In this document: piece by piece, positions 62,201 to 64,000 of the stretch
Layout: the number at the start of each line of letters is the position of its first letter
Position numbering within the stretch: the stretch's first letter is position 1
Notes under the pieces: generated by a model
The model's database searches: none
What the model was told of the DNA's origin: nothing
The model's input: only the letters and a program-made list of their open reading frames with translations
Position numbers and translations under genes: made by a program
Origin: Neobacillus rhizophilus
Lineage (GTDB): Bacteria; Bacillota; Bacilli; Bacillales; Cytobacillaceae
Direction: 5' to 3'
Assembly (NCBI RefSeq): GCF_018343535.1
Contig: NZ_JAGYPF010000004.1
Location: 44,043 to 108,042 of the forward strand
Length of the DNA: 64,000 nt

Positions 62201-62605
62201 ATGACAAAAGATTTACTTTTGCGGTTTTTACTTGGCGGGGCAGCTGTTATGGCCAGCTATTTAATTATAGTGGTTTCGCCATGGGAAATCTTAGGGGGGA
62301 TTTTCGCTGCGTTTCCGGCTGTGATGATTACGGCCGTCTTAATGGCAGGGGTTACTTCCGGAACAAAGAACGCAGCAAAAATTGCAGGCGGTTCCGTCTA
62401 CGGCATGATTGGAGGCGTTATTTGTGCAGCGACCGTCTGGCTGTTCTTAAAACTGACTCATAATTGGCCGCTAAGTATGCTGCTCGGTCTGCTTTTTTGG
62501 CTGATCAGCTCAGTGATGGTGTCAACATTAAGGGAGAAATTAAATATAAAACTATTTAGTAGAAAAATGGTTTTGGCAGAAGCTCGGTTCAGACATCATA
62601 AATAA
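62201..62605 (+). CDS. DUF3147 membrane protein
   Basis: A 134-residue paralogue of the preceding gene: LLLRFLLGGAAVMASYLIIV and GGIFAAFPAVMITAVLMAGV line up with it, followed by two more helices and a basic C-terminus. ATG 62201 follows AAAGGG. The shared motif GGIFAAFPAV marks a local gene duplication. Followed by a bidirectional terminator. Confidence 0.75.
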   Translation: MTKDLLLRFLLGGAAVMASYLIIVVSPWEILGGIFAAFPAVMITAVLMAGVTSGTKNAAKIAGGSVYGMIGGVICAATVWLFLKLTHNWPLSMLLGLLFWLISSVMVSTLREKLNIKLFSRKMVLAEARFRHHK

Positions 62606-62610
62606 TAGAA

Positions 62611-62656
62611 AAAATGCCAGGCACCATCCGAAAAAGGCAAGCAGCCTGGCATTTTT
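62611..62656. terminator. Bidirectional terminator
   Basis: AAAATGCCAGGC and GCCTGGCATTTTT form a strong stem between the DUF3147 pair and the aldo/keto reductase remnant on the other strand. Confidence 0.85.
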
Positions 62657-62661
62657 CATCT

Positions 62662-62763
62662 TTAAATAATATCAAGGGGAACTTTTCTTGCGGGAGCCGG
62701 GAAAACCTCGTCAAGTCTAGATAATTCCTCTGTTGTTAATTCAATACAGGCAGCCGCATAATT
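62662..62763 (-). pseudogene. Aldo/keto reductase C-terminal remnant
   Basis: On the minus strand an open frame bounded by stops encodes 33 residues ending CIELTTEELSRLDEVFPAPA and then RKVPLDII-stop, which is the C-terminus of aldo/keto reductases (the family usually ends in a similar LT-EEL-RLDE-P segment). No start or catalytic Asp/Tyr/Lys/His tetrad precedes it, and a UGA lies just upstream. The rest of the gene has been lost, while its terminator remains at 62611. Confidence 0.6.
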
Positions 62764-62880
62764 TCAAGTGAAAACTCCTGTTCGGAATAGACAAATTTTA
62801 CAAAAAAATATGCACATTTTTTAACAATCGTCATATATTAGCTTCTGTGTGAGAAATTACGTAGGAAGGAAGTATGGACG

Positions 62881-63018
62881 ATGAATAACAACCAAGTATT
62901 AACACCAATCAAGAACGTGGGCAAAGATCTAGGAAATGGCGGATTTAAGATTGTTGAAATCAATGTGACTGACCCGTCTGAAAATTTATTTGCTGTGTGT
63001 ACGCCTGTTAAAAAATAA
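62881..63018 (+). CDS. Small hypothetical protein (45 aa)
   Basis: A 45-residue ORF (MNNNQVLTPIKNVGKDLGNG at the start, ending VCTPVKK) with GGAAGGAAG about 8-13 bases upstream and a terminator right after it. The spacing and terminator support a real gene. Family not recognised. Confidence 0.6.
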   Translation: MNNNQVLTPIKNVGKDLGNGGFKIVEINVTDPSENLFAVCTPVKK

Positions 63019-63035
63019 TAAAAAAGACTATCCAG

Positions 63036-63081
63036 AAAAACTATCTTTTTTGTAAAAATACATAGAAAGATAGTTTTTTTA
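63036..63081 (+). terminator. Intrinsic terminator
   Basis: ACTATCTTT and AAAGATAGT form a stem with a long loop, followed by TTTTTTT, after the 45-residue gene. Confidence 0.75.
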
Positions 63082-63152
63082 TTTATGCTATTTAGTGTTT
63101 TTTATATATGTAAGCGCATACATTGCAATGAGCAATGGAGGTGAGACCTTTG

Positions 63153-63320
63153 ATGTATATCTATGGTAATGACTATATCAAGTATTTGAACGACGACAGT
63201 GCAGGACATTTAACATACGATCAATGGAAAGTGAAAAAGAGTCAACAGGGCACCGATCAATGCGCTTCATGCGGAACTGTGAAGGAACACTTGCAGCCTT
63301 GTCCGAAATGCAGACATTAA
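63153..63320 (+). CDS. Small zinc-ribbon-like protein (55 aa)
   Basis: A 55-residue protein ending CASCGTVKEHLQPCPKCRH, two CxxC pairs that suit a zinc ribbon. The first 30 residues (YIYGNDYIKYLNDDSAGHLT) are acidic and probably folded separately. ATG 63153 follows GGAGGTGAG; an upstream ATG at 63135 lacks a site. Role unknown; similar tiny ribbon proteins bind RNA or protein partners. Confidence 0.7.
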   Translation: MYIYGNDYIKYLNDDSAGHLTYDQWKVKKSQQGTDQCASCGTVKEHLQPCPKCRH

Positions 63321-63333
63321 TTGTAATGTTTAT

Positions 63334-63361
63334 AAAACCCACTCAATTGGTGGGTTTTTTT
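63334..63361 (+). terminator. Intrinsic terminator
   Basis: AAACCCAC and GTGGGTTT pair around TCAATTG, followed by TTTT, after the zinc-ribbon-like gene. Confidence 0.85.
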
Positions 63362-63422
63362 ATTTGCTTTATTCAAAAAAAAAATTCACTCGCCTATTGC
63401 AAATGAAATCAAATTCAAATAA

Positions 63423-63436
63423 TATCTAATTAGATA
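63423..63436. promoter_or_regulatory. Perfect palindrome upstream of the ArsR-DUF2087 gene
   Basis: TATCTAATTAGATA is a perfect 14-bp palindrome 25 bases before the ATG at 63462, in the promoter region. ArsR-type dimers usually bind such sites to repress their own genes, so this is a likely operator. Confidence 0.55.
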
Positions 63437-63461
63437 ATCATTAAAGTAGGTGTACGCAAAC

Positions 63462-64000
63462 ATGCAATTAAACAAAATCGTGGAATTTCATAAAGCACTT
63501 GGTGACCTTACTAGGATCCGAATCATTGCCTTGCTTCAACAGGGGCCGTTGCACGGGCAGGCGATTGCCGGTAAGCTGGGGCTTAAACCGCCAACGATAA
63601 CTCACCATATGGCAAAACTTAGAGAGGTGGGGTTGATCAAGGAACGGCGTGATAAAAACACCATCTATTTTTCTCTCAATACAAAAATATTAGAGATGAG
63701 TGCTAAGGCTATTTTGAATGTTGGAACGGGAGGCGGAGCAGAGATGGAAATGTCGGTGACAGCGGAGGATAGGGGAGCGATCATTAAAAACTTCTTCACC
63801 AAAGAAGGGAAACTGAAAACCTACCCTGCGCAGCGAAAGAAAAAGCTAGTTGTGCTTGAGCATATGGTCAAAGGGCTGGAACTGGGTAAAGTTTATCAGG
63901 AAAAAGAAATCAATGAATATTTAAAACAGTATCATGAGGATTACGCTACATTACGTCGCGAACTCATTATGTGTCAGTTTATGTACCGTGAAAATAATCA
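63462..64000 (+). CDS. ArsR-type regulator with DUF2087 domain, cut by window end
   Basis: The first 179 codons of a protein that continues past the window. Residues 1-80 are an ArsR/SmtB winged helix (FHKALGDLTRIRIIALLQQG, then GQAIAGKLGLKPPTITHHMA). From about 105 on, FFTKEGKLKTYPAQRKKKLV and YQEKEINEYLKQYHEDYATL with LRRELI match DUF2087, which is often fused to such regulators. ATG 63462 follows a TAGGTG site. The 3' end lies outside. Signal unknown. Confidence 0.85.
   Translation, partial: MQLNKIVEFHKALGDLTRIRIIALLQQGPLHGQAIAGKLGLKPPTITHHMAKLREVGLIKERRDKNTIYFSLNTKILEMSAKAILNVGTGGGAEMEMSVTAEDRGAIIKNFFTKEGKLKTYPAQRKKKLVVLEHMVKGLELGKVYQEKEINEYLKQYHEDYATLRRELIMCQFMYRENN

Overview
The window reads as chromosome of a low-GC, spore-forming Bacillaceae bacterium (Bacillus/Neobacillus-like). 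Reasons: strong GGAGG-type ribosome sites, GTG and TTG starts, intrinsic terminators after most genes, and Bacillus families such as YwbE, a YwbO-like DsbA protein, PatB, GuaC, PrsW, a preQ1-I riboswitch and a PyrR-type attenuator. I see no rRNA, tRNA, CRISPR array, transposase or intact prophage. Nothing was searched or computed beyond reading the sequence and the translations.

Layout. 0-5.7 kb: mixed single genes (YoaK/DUF1275 membrane protein, luciferase-like oxidoreductase, small proteins, RMD1/YagE protein, ArsR-type regulator, metallo-hydrolase). 5.9-9.3 kb: a frameshifted DUF2935 gene, an MFS transporter behind two PyrR-like RNA elements, and a threonine aldolase. 9.3-16.4 kb: LysM cell-wall hydrolase, a CitS/CitT-like two-component system with a CitMHS citrate transporter, an AEC carrier and an isolated tubulin/FtsZ-like GTPase. 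16.8-19.7 kb: MarR-HlyD-EmrB drug-efflux operon. 19.8-31.7 kb: guaC, patB with an amino-acid permease, a double-CMD protein, MFS, LysR with DUF169, the alkylation-repair pair AlkA/Ogt, ywbE, and a cysteine-desulfidase-family gene with a perfect palindrome at its promoter. 31.9-38.1 kb: DUF2062, a CoA-transferase/acyl-CoA dehydrogenase pair behind an attenuator-like leader, and queC-queD-queE behind a preQ1 riboswitch.

38.2-53.4 kb is a large acyl-CoA catabolism island: acyl-CoA ligases, acyl-CoA dehydrogenases, enoyl-CoA hydratase, split AtuA proteins, a carboxyltransferase and a MaoC hydratase. Two textbook sigma-54 (-24/-12) promoters and a divergent CBS-PAS-AAA+ enhancer-binding regulator indicate SigL control. 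Three arrays of a degenerate 21-bp repeat sit between its genes. The content suggests degradation of branched or terpenoid acyl chains.

53.6-64 kb: two ABC permeases without partners, a beta-eliminating lyase, a DsbA/FrnE-family gene with an in-frame UGA at its first catalytic cysteine followed by a SECIS-like hairpin (candidate selenoprotein), PrsW protease with a zinc ribbon, a fused SpeD-SpeE polyamine enzyme, a phage-type ABA-sandwich protein, paired DUF3147 proteins, an aldo/keto reductase remnant, several tiny proteins, and an ArsR-DUF2087 regulator cut by the window end.

The observations most worth following are the candidate selenoprotein (57.0-57.7 kb), the PyrR-controlled MFS transporter (6.7-8.1 kb), the SigL regulon with its repeat family (38-49 kb), the lone FtsZ/TubZ-like protein (15.3 kb) and the unidentified leader RNA at 32.5 kb.
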